This document shows, piece by piece, positions 16,288 through 22,041 of a stretch of DNA of 26,122 nt. The notes beneath the pieces were generated by a model. It had not been told where the DNA came from, ran no database searches, and worked only from the letters and a program-made list of their open reading frames with translations. A program made the position numbers and the translations under genes. The stretch is from a virus. Location: IMG/VR virus record IMGVR_UViG_3300026118_000038, positions 1-26,122 of that record, one strand, 5' to 3'. How positions within the stretch are numbered: the first letter of the stretch is position 1; each line of letters opens with the position of its first letter.

Positions 16288-16466
16288 GATTGCTCCCGCA
16301 TCCACCTAGGTTTCGCACCCCGACCCGTCCATGTCTCACCATTCTGCCCAAAGTACTTCGGAGGCAGCCTCTTCCCCTTGAGTGGGCTGGGCTGGTAGTC
16401 CTTCAGAGTCAATCCATGCTCTCGGATGATCCTTTGTACTTCTGTGATGGCTTCTTCTTTTGTCAT
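16284..16466 (-). CDS. Short H-NS-type DNA-binding protein (C-terminal domain only)
   Basis: 60 residues. Residues 35-56 (PPKYFGQNGETWTGRGAKPRWM) form the H-NS family DNA-binding domain with its RG-containing minor-groove loop (TWTGRGAKP, Arg49) and the flanking Pro and Trp. Full-length H-NS homologues have about 90-135 residues with an N-terminal oligomerisation region. Here that is replaced by about 30 residues (TKEEAITEVQRIIREHGLTL) that form one short helix. The protein could compete with host H-NS for DNA or act as a local regulator. The open frame extends upstream, but only across the preceding gene. The ATG at 16466 lacks a ribosome-binding site and a TATACT box ends 8 bases before it. 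Confidence 0.75.
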   Translation of the reverse strand: MTKEEAITEVQRIIREHGLTLKDYQPSPLKGKRLPPKYFGQNGETWTGRGAKPRWMREQS

Positions 16467-16474
16467 GAGGGGAT

Positions 16475-16480
16475 AGTATA
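16475..16480 (-). promoter_or_regulatory. Candidate -10 element for a leaderless H-NS-like mRNA
   Basis: TATACT on the minus strand, 5 of 6 to consensus, lies 8 bases before the ATG of the H-NS-like gene, so transcription would start at or next to the start codon. There is no ribosome-binding site in between. I see no convincing -35 hexamer, which keeps the call weak. Confidence 0.3.
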
Positions 16481-16485
16481 GCGGA

Positions 16486-16749
16486 TTACCTTCTTTTGAA
16501 GGTGGCTCTAATTTTTTGCGCCGCACTATAAGCCGCAGCAGACTGAGGTGGCATGCTTGTAAGAACCATAGTGTCATGGCGCCTCTCATCACAAATCTTG
16601 GCACATTCCTCAGCCACAAAAGCGACGAAGCGCTCAAGATGCCCTGCATCCTGATCAAACTCCCAAACCAAATATGTGGCCTCATCAGAAGGAAGTTTCA
16701 ATCTTGCGCCAGCCTCTTCGGCCAATCGCTCGATAAGCCCTTTGTTCAT
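16486..16749 (-). CDS. Small phage protein, unknown
   Basis: 87 residues. It resembles a recurrent small phage protein with an N-terminal NKGLIERLAEEAGARL segment and a helix of the form LERFVAFVAEECAKICDERR. No function is known to me. It starts at the ATG overlapping the upstream stop (ATGA), with GGGAGG 10 bases before it. The open frame upstream of this ATG belongs to other genes. Confidence 0.7.
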   Translation of the reverse strand: MNKGLIERLAEEAGARLKLPSDEATYLVWEFDQDAGHLERFVAFVAEECAKICDERRHDTMVLTSMPPQSAAAYSAAQKIRATFKRR

Positions 16750-16946
16750 CGCCGTGATGCCTCCCACACATGAAACATCGCCAAGGCCTGCGTGACCCTC
16801 GGCGTGCAGTTGTCGGGGTTCTCTCGGGCTAGAACCATCAGAGCTGCACCGAGGATCTCCACAAGGTCCGCGTCTGGCGGGATAGGGGTGTCGTGTCCGT
16901 AGACTTGACGCTCTCGGTGATCTGCCATTTGTTCGAGGATGTTCAT
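16746..16946 (-). CDS. Small protein, unknown
   Basis: 66 residues, not recognised. It begins MNILEQMADHRERQVYGHDT and contains a hydrophobic helix (LVEILGAALMVLAREN). The ATG at 16944-16946 overlaps the stop of the 52-residue gene upstream (ATGA) and has AAGG 5 bases before it; a GTG two codons upstream is possible. It is coupled to the next gene by a 4-base overlap. Confidence 0.65.
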   Translation of the reverse strand: MNILEQMADHRERQVYGHDTPIPPDADLVEILGAALMVLARENPDNCTPRVTQALAMFHVWEASRR

Positions 16947-17101
16947 GTCCACCTTTCCTGTTCAGCAATCTGCCGAAACCGGTTGAATAGGTCCCTGTAC
17001 GCCTCTTGTGGGCTTGCTCCTCTCCCTGCAAAGCCGTAATGAGTGCATACCCAATATCGGCTGTACTTGTTGGAGAGGAAGCGGATGCGGGGTTTGGTCA
17101 C
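16943..17101 (-). CDS. Small basic protein of 52 residues, unknown
   Basis: A GTG-initiated frame that overlaps the upstream stop as GTGA and the downstream ATG as ATGA, filling the gap exactly. The sequence (TKPRIRFLSNKYSRYWVC, then FAGRGASPQEAYRDLFNRF) is a pattern I associate with small phage proteins: a short strand-rich start, Y-WVC, a glycine turn, then SP-EAYRD-F helix. The function is unknown. The perfect fit between two overlaps is the main support. Confidence 0.7.
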   Translation of the reverse strand: MTKPRIRFLSNKYSRYWVCTHYGFAGRGASPQEAYRDLFNRFRQIAEQERWT

Positions 17102-17556
17102 CAATCGCTTGACCCGCAGGAACTCGACGAGCTGCTGTCAGAGCTAGACGAAGAGTCGTAGGAAGCAGATGGAGCCGGGGCCTCATAGCTCGGGCCAGGA
17201 GACGGGCATTCATAGCTCGGTGACGGTGCTGGTGACGGCGACTGATGCGGGCTGTTCAGCATCGAGTTATAGACATTGCCGGGCATCCACATATACGACG
17301 GATCAAGCAGGATGTTTTGCTGCGAAACATCGGCTGCTAGGCTTGCATTCTGAGCCGGCCGATTCCTTGATGTAGACCCTGCTCCCGGGATAGAGCTGCG
17401 ATGGATACCGTGAAATGGCGCAGCGTTGTATGGCCGCATCCGCTCTGCCTGCTCTTGGTTCGCCCTGATCTGCTTGAGCCTGTCTTCGTAGCGATCCTCG
17501 ACAGACTTCCTCTTGGGAGGACTGAATAGGCTTTTGATCCATTGAAACAGCTTCAT
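17098..17556 (-). CDS. Ser/Pro-rich tail protein with amphipathic N-terminus, unknown
   Basis: 152 residues. The N-terminus MKLFQWIKSLFSPPKRK is an amphipathic, possibly membrane-associated helix. A charged helix follows (EDRYEDRLKQIRANQEQAER), then a linker. Residues about 105-130 are repeated SPSPAP, SPSYECPSPGPSYEAPAPS units, and the last 20 are nearly all serine with a single Cys. Similar acidic Ser-rich endings occur in small proteins of lambdoid phages, which I recall only by pattern. It starts at an ATG with AAGGAGAG. It is the first gene after the structured gap, so it opens the late cluster. Confidence 0.7.
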   Translation of the reverse strand: MKLFQWIKSLFSPPKRKSVEDRYEDRLKQIRANQEQAERMRPYNAAPFHGIHRSSIPGAGSTSRNRPAQNASLAADVSQQNILLDPSYMWMPGNVYNSMLNSPHQSPSPAPSPSYECPSPGPSYEAPAPSASYDSSSSSDSSSSSSCGSSDW

Positions 17557-17578
17557 TCTGACTCTCCTTCGTTGATCT

Positions 17579-17866
17579 TGCTTACAGATGCTGGCAGGTG
17601 TCGATCTCCTGCGTTGCGCTCGTTACGCCACAAACGGGCATGCCACTCTAGATTTCGTCCATGCTGGGTGACCTCAGCATTGCGCATCGACCTGCGCATT
17701 CAGCATCTGTAAGCACTTTGTGTTGACGGCCGGAGATGATCCCGGCTTCGGCAAAATCGTGTGGACTCCAACCACAAATAGGCGCATGTAAAGCATGGAT
17801 ATGTTCCGTAGCCCCGTTTACCTCGACCCTCGCGCATCATCACTGCACGCATTCGTCAACACAAAG
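17579..17866. ncRNA. Candidate structured RNA: two abutting large inverted repeats
   Basis: A 322-bp gap without a supported gene. The first repeat pairs 17579-17593 with 17701-17715 (15 bp, perfect). Inside it 17594-17605 pairs with 17686-17695 (10 bp, 2-base bulge), and 17661-17668 pairs with 17673-17680 around a 4-base loop, one pair being G-T on the plus strand. The second repeat begins at the very next base: 17716-17728 pairs with 17854-17866 (13 bp, perfect), with small hairpins inside (GCCGG/CCGGC, TGTGG/CCACA, GTAAA/TTTAC). The plus-strand stretch around CGTTACGCCACAAACGGGCA and GGTGACCTCAGC reminds me of sequence near C4-type antisense RNA and ash/icd genes of P1/P4-like elements. 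That is memory only. The strand is unresolved. Confidence 0.5.
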
Positions 17867-17877
17867 CACTAACAGAC

Positions 17878-17883
17878 ACTATA
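17878..17883 (-). promoter_or_regulatory. Candidate -10 element before the structured gap
   Basis: TATAGT on the minus strand, overlapping the NinG stop codon, 5 of 6 to consensus. It would start transcription near 17871, just before the second inverted repeat. No good -35 hexamer is visible 16-18 bases upstream. This is the place where lambdoid phages carry the late promoter, which is the only other support. Confidence 0.2.
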
Positions 17884-18442
17884 CCGCATTCCTCTTCAGC
17901 TCTCGCACCTTCTGCTTATACTTTTCCTTTATGGCTTTGAGGTCTGATATGTCGTAATGCTTCAGCGTTTGGTCCGCTTCGAGCGCTTCGACTTCCTCTT
18001 TCCCGATCCTCGCGATAAGTCCCGCTCTGTAATCCACTGCGCGACCCGCTCCCCACCGGTTGCATTGCTTGCGCTGACCATGAGCGTTTCTTTCATCGAA
18101 TCGGAGGTGAGGCGCGCTCCCAACCGATCTGTAGTGCCCACAGTCAAAATCTCCCCCGACACTGCCTGACCCGAGCGGCTGGCCGCAGCAAATGCAAGGG
18201 TGCCCAGCATCCCGCGTGCGGATAAAAAGGTTGAACTCACGTTGCGCCTCCTTCATCCATGTTGATCGGGTCTTCAGCTTCTCCAGCTTAACCCGGGTTG
18301 TCTTCCTGTCTTCCTTGACGCGCTTGGCTTCTCTCTTGGCTCCAGCATTCAATGCCTGAGCGGCGGCACAGGCCCATCCGCATAGGCTCTGCATCGGGCG
18401 CTGAGGCTCAAACTTGGTTTTGCAGATCTTGCAGGTCTTCAT
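17879..18442 (-). CDS. ninG: NinG (Rap-type) recombination protein
   Basis: 187 residues from the ATG at 18440-18442, which overlaps the NinB stop. It has an N-terminal zinc knuckle (Cys4, Cys7, Cys21, Cys25 in CKICKTKFEP and SLCGWACA), a basic helical linker, then the NinG core: HPCICCGQPLG, FDCGHYRSVGSAPHLRFDE and QRKQCNRWGAGRAVDYR. It ends in a K/E-rich helix. In lambda this protein aids RecBCD/Red-dependent recombination and is a structure-specific nuclease. It is adjacent to NinB, as in lambdoid nin regions. Confidence 0.92.
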   Translation of the reverse strand: MKTCKICKTKFEPQRPMQSLCGWACAAAQALNAGAKREAKRVKEDRKTTRVKLEKLKTRSTWMKEAQREFNLFIRTRDAGHPCICCGQPLGSGSVGGDFDCGHYRSVGSAPHLRFDERNAHGQRKQCNRWGAGRAVDYRAGLIARIGKEEVEALEADQTLKHYDISDLKAIKEKYKQKVRELKRNAV

Positions 18443-18873
18443 TCCAGCGCCGGCTTCGGAGGAAAGTTCACGTCGTTCTGCGCCCCCCAAGCGTAGACGA
18501 ACTCAATCAGATCGGCACATTCACGCTTGTTGAGCTGGCTGGTGCGCCTGAAGACGATGTCTACGCCATTCCCATCCAGCGCCGGCAGCAACTCGATAGG
18601 CTCGCCGATTGCCCGCGTCCATGCCGCCACCATGAGTCGTTTCCATGTCTCTACATCACGTTTCTTGCCGGCCCATTCGTGATGCTTTGCGATGTAGGTC
18701 AGCATGGCGTGCAGCAGGGCATTCTCGGCCGATGTGCGCGTCTCAGGCCCTACTCGCACCTCCAGCATGTGCCCAGCAAGCAGCCAGGGCTTCACCACTA
18801 TCCACAAGCGCTGAAGGACTGCATGCCCGTCTTGTGCGTTGTGGAGCTTGGCGAAGTGCCTGAACTCGCTCAT
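18439..18873 (-). CDS. ninB: NinB recombination protein
   Basis: 144 residues, the usual NinB length. Family features seen are a LEVRVGPETRTSAENALLHAM-type segment, TYIAKHHEWAGKKRDVETWKR, MVAAWTRAIGEP and a C-terminal RRTSQLNKRECADLIEFVYAW. NinB (Orf) binds single-stranded DNA and acts at the RecFOR-dependent step of recombination in lambda. It is coupled by ATGA overlaps to the genes on both sides. Confidence 0.92.
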   Translation of the reverse strand: MSEFRHFAKLHNAQDGHAVLQRLWIVVKPWLLAGHMLEVRVGPETRTSAENALLHAMLTYIAKHHEWAGKKRDVETWKRLMVAAWTRAIGEPIELLPALDGNGVDIVFRRTSQLNKRECADLIEFVYAWGAQNDVNFPPKPALE

Positions 18874-19037
18874 GTCGCCCGCTTCAGTTGCTCATTCAGA
18901 AGCGCCTTGAAGTGCGCCAGCGTCGGCTCATAGTCGCCGCATCCGGTACCGGTTGACTTAAGCCATGCGCGAGTGACAGCAAGAGCTTCGGCTAGTTCTT
19001 CGTTGTTGAGTTGGAAAAGCTGTCGTTCGTTGTACAT
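18870..19037 (-). CDS. Small protein of 55 residues, unknown
   Basis: Not recognised. It has a helical N-terminus (MYNERQLFQLNNEELAEALA), a glycine turn (TGTGCGDY), then a second helix (TLAHFKALLNEQLKRA). The ATG at 19035-19037 overlaps the upstream stop as TGATG. A longer in-frame reading to 19148 would lie inside the upstream gene and lacks support. It is co-translated with NinB. Confidence 0.65.
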   Translation of the reverse strand: MYNERQLFQLNNEELAEALAVTRAWLKSTGTGCGDYEPTLAHFKALLNEQLKRAT

Positions 19038-19363
19038 CACATCCTCGCCCAAGCATGAACGCCCAGTACACCAATCAAGATCCCGCAGACAATCGCCAGC
19101 GCCAGCGGGAAGCCCATGTTGTCGCTGGGCATGCGGCGCTGCAGCCATTCGTCGAGCGTCAGGCCCTTCGCCAGCGGGATGACGGTGTGAGGCTCATGAG
19201 GAGGGTCTGCAGGGCATTGGCGGCCCTGTTGGCAGTCTCCATGACATGGCGGGCAGATCTTTTGAATGTGCTGCGCGATGGAGTTCCACCGACCCATATC
19301 GTCGTACCCAACCAATTTCCCGGGCTCGATGCATCCACCCTTCGTTTCGTCTTGAATGTACAT
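19037..19363 (-). CDS. Small membrane-anchored protein with Cys motif, unknown
   Basis: 108 residues, not recognised. A soluble N-terminal part contains a Cys cluster (ICPPCHGDCQQGRQCPAD, about 36-53) that could bind a metal. The C-terminal 22 residues (GFPLALAIVCGILIGVLGVH) form one membrane segment. Short phage proteins with the order 'ICPPCHGDC-QG--CP', then a hydrophobic tail, are common and uncharacterised. ATG at 19361-19363 with GGAG 5 bases upstream. Confidence 0.7.
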   Translation of the reverse strand: MYIQDETKGGCIEPGKLVGYDDMGRWNSIAQHIQKICPPCHGDCQQGRQCPADPPHEPHTVIPLAKGLTLDEWLQRRMPSDNMGFPLALAIVCGILIGVLGVHAWARM

Positions 19364-19365
19364 AG

Positions 19366-19929
19366 TCACTCCGCGTGTGTGTTGGTTCGTGTCGGGTTGG
19401 TCGGCGACACCCCAAAGGTGTATTTCGTCTGCCGCGTGAAAACCGGCTCTCCAGGCAGATACGCCGGCCCGCGCGCTGACGATTTTATCGTCACGTTCGC
19501 CGGGAATGAAGGTTTCTGCTTCGGCGTTACCTTGTATTCCCGAGGCTTCTTGATCTTCGGCTCGACCCCACTTGCTGCCAGCCGCTTGGCCCGAGTGGCG
19601 ATCACCCGCGCATTCTTGGCTTCGATCCATGCCGGATCCGTCAGCTTCTTCTTGGCGTATTTGTCTCGCTCTCGTGCTCGCAATCTCTCTTTGGCTCCGG
19701 CGTTCCACTCGGCACTGGCGATGAGGAATGCTTCCTCTGTTGCGTGGTACTGAGCACCACCTGAGCGCTTGAAGCTCCACAGGCGCCCAGCCTTGCGTAG
19801 TGCATAGGTGGCGCGCGAAACGGCTTCTTGCGTGTAGCCAAGCACCGTCAGATCAGCAGTCACTGCACCACCTTCGCGGGCAGAGAACTGAAGAATGGTT
19901 GCAGTGAGGGTTCGGAAAGATTCGGTCAT
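19366..19929 (-). CDS. Putative DNA-binding protein with winged-helix-like N-terminus
   Basis: 187 residues. The first 55 residues (GAVTADLTVLGYTQEAVSRATYALRKAGRL, then GAQYHATEEA) look like a small winged helix: helix, turn, recognition helix, then a strand. A long basic middle follows (AKERLRARERDKYAKKKLTD, ATRAKRLAASG) and a basic, proline-rich tail. This predicts a nucleic-acid-binding protein of unknown role. It overlaps both neighbours by 4 bases or lies next to them. Confidence 0.7.
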   Translation of the reverse strand: MTESFRTLTATILQFSAREGGAVTADLTVLGYTQEAVSRATYALRKAGRLWSFKRSGGAQYHATEEAFLIASAEWNAGAKERLRARERDKYAKKKLTDPAWIEAKNARVIATRAKRLAASGVEPKIKKPREYKVTPKQKPSFPANVTIKSSARGPAYLPGEPVFTRQTKYTFGVSPTNPTRTNTHAE

Positions 19930-20126
19930 GCATCAACCTCCGTATATGACCTGATTGCCGGCTTGCGCAGGCTCCATGTAAGACTGCGCGGGAAATATCC
20001 ATCCACGTAACCGCGCTCCCATTCGCTTGCTGACTTCTCGGGGCGTACTGCCATCCGGGGAGTGTTTCGGTCTTCCCAGGCTTTGCGCTCGCCTGCGCTG
20101 AAGCCTCTTTCGTATTCGGTTGTCAT
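19926..20126 (-). CDS. Small protein of 66 residues, unknown
   Basis: Not recognised. It is a polar, aromatic-rich sequence with two similar 'ERGF-G' and 'ERGYVDGYF' segments (TEYERGFSAGERKAWED and SEWERGYVDGYFPRS), which suggests an internal duplication. The ATG at 20124-20126 overlaps the upstream stop, so I prefer it to the ATG five codons earlier. Its stop overlaps the next gene. Confidence 0.65.
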   Translation of the reverse strand: MTTEYERGFSAGERKAWEDRNTPRMAVRPEKSASEWERGYVDGYFPRSLTWSLRKPAIRSYTEVDA

Positions 20127-20566
20127 GTCATGCTTTCCCATTTAAGTTTTTCCTGAAGAGGCGCCTTGTCGACCCTCTCACGAGATGGCCTAGACCATGA
20201 TCCTCCACCCGCCTTCCCAAGCAGAACAAACCCGGCAGCTCGCAAGCTTGCACCGCCTTCCTCGGGAAGCGTGTACGTGATGATTCGCGCATATCCCATC
20301 GCGTCCCCAGCCTTTCGTATGGCTCCAAGCAGCATTGAGGCACTGTTTCGAGTGCCATCACAGCAGAGTCTTGTCACCTCAAGTGTTTGCCCGTCGTCCG
20401 CATTCCTTGCCACCGGCCGGCCGGCTATTGCAACTCCTACCATCTCGGATTCGCTCCAAACAGACAAGGCGAACTTGCACCCCTGCGTCGGCTTGTGATG
20501 GCGATGGTTCTTGGATACAAAGTCGTTCGCGACTTTCAGGCTCGTAGGGCGAATGGTGAGACTCAA
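20123..20566 (-). CDS. XF1762-type protein (GNAT-like)
   Basis: 147 residues from a TTG at 20564-20566, which has AAGGAG 6 bases upstream; the in-frame reading further upstream has no ribosome-binding site. The sequence (LTIRPTSLKVANDFVSKNHRHH, VGVAIAGRPVARNADDGQTL, EVTRLCCDGTRNSASMLLGA, YTLPEEGGASLRAAGFVLLG, GGGSWSRPSR) is nearly a textbook member of the phage and prophage family named after Xylella XF1762. The layout resembles a GNAT acyltransferase, with the central strand GVAIAGRPV and the R-x-x-GYARIITY segment. Its substrate is unknown. Confidence 0.88.
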   Translation of the reverse strand: MSLTIRPTSLKVANDFVSKNHRHHKPTQGCKFALSVWSESEMVGVAIAGRPVARNADDGQTLEVTRLCCDGTRNSASMLLGAIRKAGDAMGYARIITYTLPEEGGASLRAAGFVLLGKAGGGSWSRPSRERVDKAPLQEKLKWESMT

Positions 20567-20576
20567 GCTACTCTCC

Positions 20577-20858
20577 TTACGATTGATTGCCGCGAAATGC
20601 GTCCCAATGACGCAGAACGCCACCACCGTCCAGATGCTCCAAGTAGCGAAGCGCCTCCGACTTAGTCATGCATGAGGAGCCCTGAAAGCTCACGTAGGAA
20701 ATTGATACTTTCGATCCTGCCGATTGAGCGTGAGACATCCAAAACCTTCAATGGTCGTCAGACTTCGGCTTGTTGATGATCGGATCTGACTCCATGCGCT
20801 TCAAGTGAGCGTTTATCTTGCCGGCGATCTCTCCGAGTTTCATCGGTTTTTCAGTCAT
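20577..20858 (-). pseudogene. Small phage gene interrupted by one in-frame UGA
   Basis: The ATG at 20856-20858 overlaps the upstream stop (ATGA). The frame encodes TEKPMKLGEIAGKINAHLKR and so on to an in-frame TGA at 20748-20750. After that codon the same frame stays open for 56 codons (FWMSHAQSAGSKVSISYVSF, then MTKSEALRYLEHLDGGGVLR) to TAA at 20577-20579. Together they match a small phage family I know by pattern: an N-terminal KL-EIA--INAHLKR half and a C-terminal YVSFQG-S--TK-EA-RYL--LD-G half. The codon changed could have been CGA or TGG. It is either a recent nonsense mutation, a readthrough gene or a sequencing error. The intact second half, without drift, favours something recent or functional. 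Confidence 0.7.
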
Positions 20859-21232
20859 GCTTGCTTCCTAACGATTGATAGGCGAGCCTGCTGTAGGCTC
20901 TCGGAGATTTCTCGGCGACGCACCTCGGGGACCGATGGCGCCGGCTTGCTGTGCTCCTCCAGCCATCTGTCGGCCGAGGCTGTCTGTTGTGAAGTGGCAC
21001 GCCGAATGCTCTTCTGCTTAGGTTCGTATACGTCGCTCCATCCTGCGAGCGTCGATTGGTCTAGAGAGGCATTCGCGTCATGTCCTGCCTCCTTAAGTTC
21101 CTCAAGGGTCTTGAGGATCATCTTTGCAGCCCTCGGCGTGAAGGGGGTTCGCTTGCCCTTGGCGAGCCTCATTTCTACGAAGCCTTGCCATGCTTCGGGG
21201 TCGATGTATGGGGGAAGGTCGATTTCACTCAT
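20855..21232 (-). CDS. Small phage protein, possibly replication-associated
   Basis: 125 residues. It begins SEIDLPPYIDPEAWQGFVEM, then KRTPFTPRAAKMILKTLEEL and AGHDANASLDQSTLAGWSDV. This 'Y-D-W-F---R---KKP-T--A----L--L---G-D----LDQSI-NGW-DVY' pattern is shared with the C-terminal domain of several phage replication and DnaT-like primosome proteins and also occurs as a separate protein. The C-terminal part is basic and helical. A replication-accessory role is inference. The start ATG lies 8 bases inside the XRE gene, with GAGG before it. Confidence 0.65.
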   Translation of the reverse strand: MSEIDLPPYIDPEAWQGFVEMRLAKGKRTPFTPRAAKMILKTLEELKEAGHDANASLDQSTLAGWSDVYEPKQKSIRRATSQQTASADRWLEEHSKPAPSVPEVRRREISESLQQARLSIVRKQA

Positions 21233-21518
21233 GGAGATCAACCTCGGCCAAAAGATCAGCTCCAATCAGCGACTCGGCAGGGACACCCACCACCCACGCC
21301 CGAATCAGAGCGCTCCTAGGGAGTCTTCTCTTTCCGTTCTTGAACTCACTGTATTTGCTGCAAGGAATACCGAGCACCTCTGCCATCTGCTTTTGAGTGA
21401 ACCCATATGCTTCCCTACGAAACTCTACGGCATCTCGAACGATCTGCGCATCAAAACCACATCCGGCATTAGCCTCCTGAAGAACCCTTTTGAATGTCTC
21501 ATCAGGTGTTTCAGTCAT
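21225..21518 (-). CDS. XRE-family helix-turn-helix regulator
   Basis: 97 residues. A helix-turn-helix of the XRE/Cro type lies at about 34-66 (RREAYGFTQKQMAEVLGI, then SKYSEFKNGKRRLP). The N-terminal 30 residues are a helix and the C-terminus is short. There is no peptidase domain, so it is not a LexA/CI-type repressor that self-cleaves. It is the first gene after the 581-bp non-coding region, which suggests it regulates this middle operon, as CII or a second repressor would; this is inference. AAGGA lies before its ATG. Confidence 0.8.
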   Translation of the reverse strand: MTETPDETFKRVLQEANAGCGFDAQIVRDAVEFRREAYGFTQKQMAEVLGIPCSKYSEFKNGKRRLPRSALIRAWVVGVPAESLIGADLLAEVDLHE

Positions 21519-21550
21519 ACATTCCTTTCATCCATGAGATACCCAAGGGT

Positions 21551-21571
21551 GATAGCCCACGACTGGCTATC
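21551..21571 (-). promoter_or_regulatory. Perfect hairpin in the XRE leader
   Basis: GATAGCC at 21551-21557 and its complement at 21565-21571 form a perfect 7-bp stem around a 7-base loop, 32 bases upstream of the XRE ATG. As DNA it could be an operator for a dimeric repressor; as RNA it is a leader hairpin. No T tract follows, so it is not a typical terminator. Confidence 0.4.
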
Positions 21572-21641
21572 CATCCCCGCCCAGAAGATCTTTTGTGGTG
21601 AGCCTTCCAGCTAAGAAGCATGAGGGCCATGAAACGCGCGC

Positions 21642-21671
21642 ATTACAGATCCGGGCCATCGGTTTCTTCAA
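21642..21671 (-). promoter_or_regulatory. Candidate promoter for the XRE/middle operon
   Basis: TTGAAG (21666-21671) and TGTAAT (21642-21647) on the minus strand are 18 bases apart, matching consensus at 4 and 5 of 6 positions. Transcription would begin near 21635, leaving a leader of about 117 bases that contains the 21551-21571 hairpin. Confidence 0.3.
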
Positions 21672-21921
21672 TCTGCCCGCATCAGAGTGTCAGCTAAACA
21701 CCAGACGCCCTACTCACCACAAAAAACCCTCCCAGCGCACCCGGAGGAAGCGATTCCGTCCGCACATCCCGTTTGTCTTCACCGCTTGCCGGGATGGCAT
21801 CTGAGGTCCCTCGCTTACAGGCCTCACGGCTCGCCTTCGGGTGAAGAAGGGCCGGTGTTTTCTTCCGTTCAGCCCATTCAGGCCAGACCATCACGCTCGG
21901 AGTGCGATCCCGAACGCAGAC

Positions 21922-22035
21922 GAAAAAGGCCCTTCTGCTGCGTTCTGTGCTGCCAGGCGAGAGGGACGCGTGTCCCTCACAGAGCGCATGAGAAGGGCCT
22001 CATGACTTTTCATCCTACGCCTGGCAGCAATGGAT
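21922..22035 (-). ncRNA. Candidate small RNA of about 115 nt with pseudoknot potential
   Basis: It starts just after a good promoter and ends at a stem followed by TTTTT. Pairings: 21927-21936 with 21991-22000 (10 bp), 21939-21949 with 21978-21988 (11 bp, one wobble pair on the plus strand, a mismatch on the minus), 21961-21967 with 21972-21978 (7 bp around 4 bases), and, crossing these, GCTGCCAGGCG at 21949-21959 with its perfect complement at 22018-22028 (11 bp). The crossing pair makes either an H-type pseudoknot or two alternative folds. Phage immunity and superinfection RNAs (P1 C4, P4 CI RNA, P22 sar) are comparable in size. I cannot place this one in a family. Confidence 0.55.
21923..22000 (-). 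terminator. Intrinsic terminator of the early operon or small RNA
   Basis: On the minus strand the long stem AGGCCCTTCT ... AGAAGGGCCT (10 bp outer, with an 11-position and a 7-bp inner stem) is followed directly by TTTT (21923-21926; TTTTT counting the last stem base) and then CG. This is the classic layout of a factor-independent terminator. It lies about 100 bases past the stop of the last early gene at 22100, so it could also end the early operon. Confidence 0.6.
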
Positions 22036-22041
22036 GTAAGT

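Noticed and set aside
16486-17031. A 181-codon reading of the gene ending at 16486
   Set aside because: The extra 94 N-terminal codons cross two other well-supported small genes in other frames. The ATG at 16749 has an overlap start and a ribosome-binding site.
17588-17680. A short plus-strand frame inside the first inverted repeat, resembling the N-terminus of ash/icd-annotated proteins
   Set aside because: It is only about 30 codons, has no ribosome-binding site and coincides with strong RNA structure. I treat the likeness as a property of the RNA element, not as a gene.
17579-17866. A tRNA in the structured gap
   Set aside because: No cloverleaf with a 7-bp acceptor, T-loop and anticodon arm can be drawn. 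The closing stems are 13-15 bp and the loops are too large.
17579-17866. An insertion sequence or transposon end bounded by the inverted repeats
   Set aside because: No transposase frame lies between the repeats, they enclose only about 100-125 bases each, and no target duplication is seen.
19037-19780. A 247-codon reading of the gene ending at 19037
   Set aside because: The extra N-terminus lies inside the 19366-19929 gene in another frame. The ATG at 19363 follows GGAG at normal spacing.
21694-21894. A 66-codon minus-strand frame, and an overlapping 118-codon plus-strand frame (21687-22043)
   Set aside because: Neither has a ribosome-binding site. The second crosses the structured RNA segment. 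Both overlap the same 200 bases on opposite strands, and neither has a family signature I can defend.
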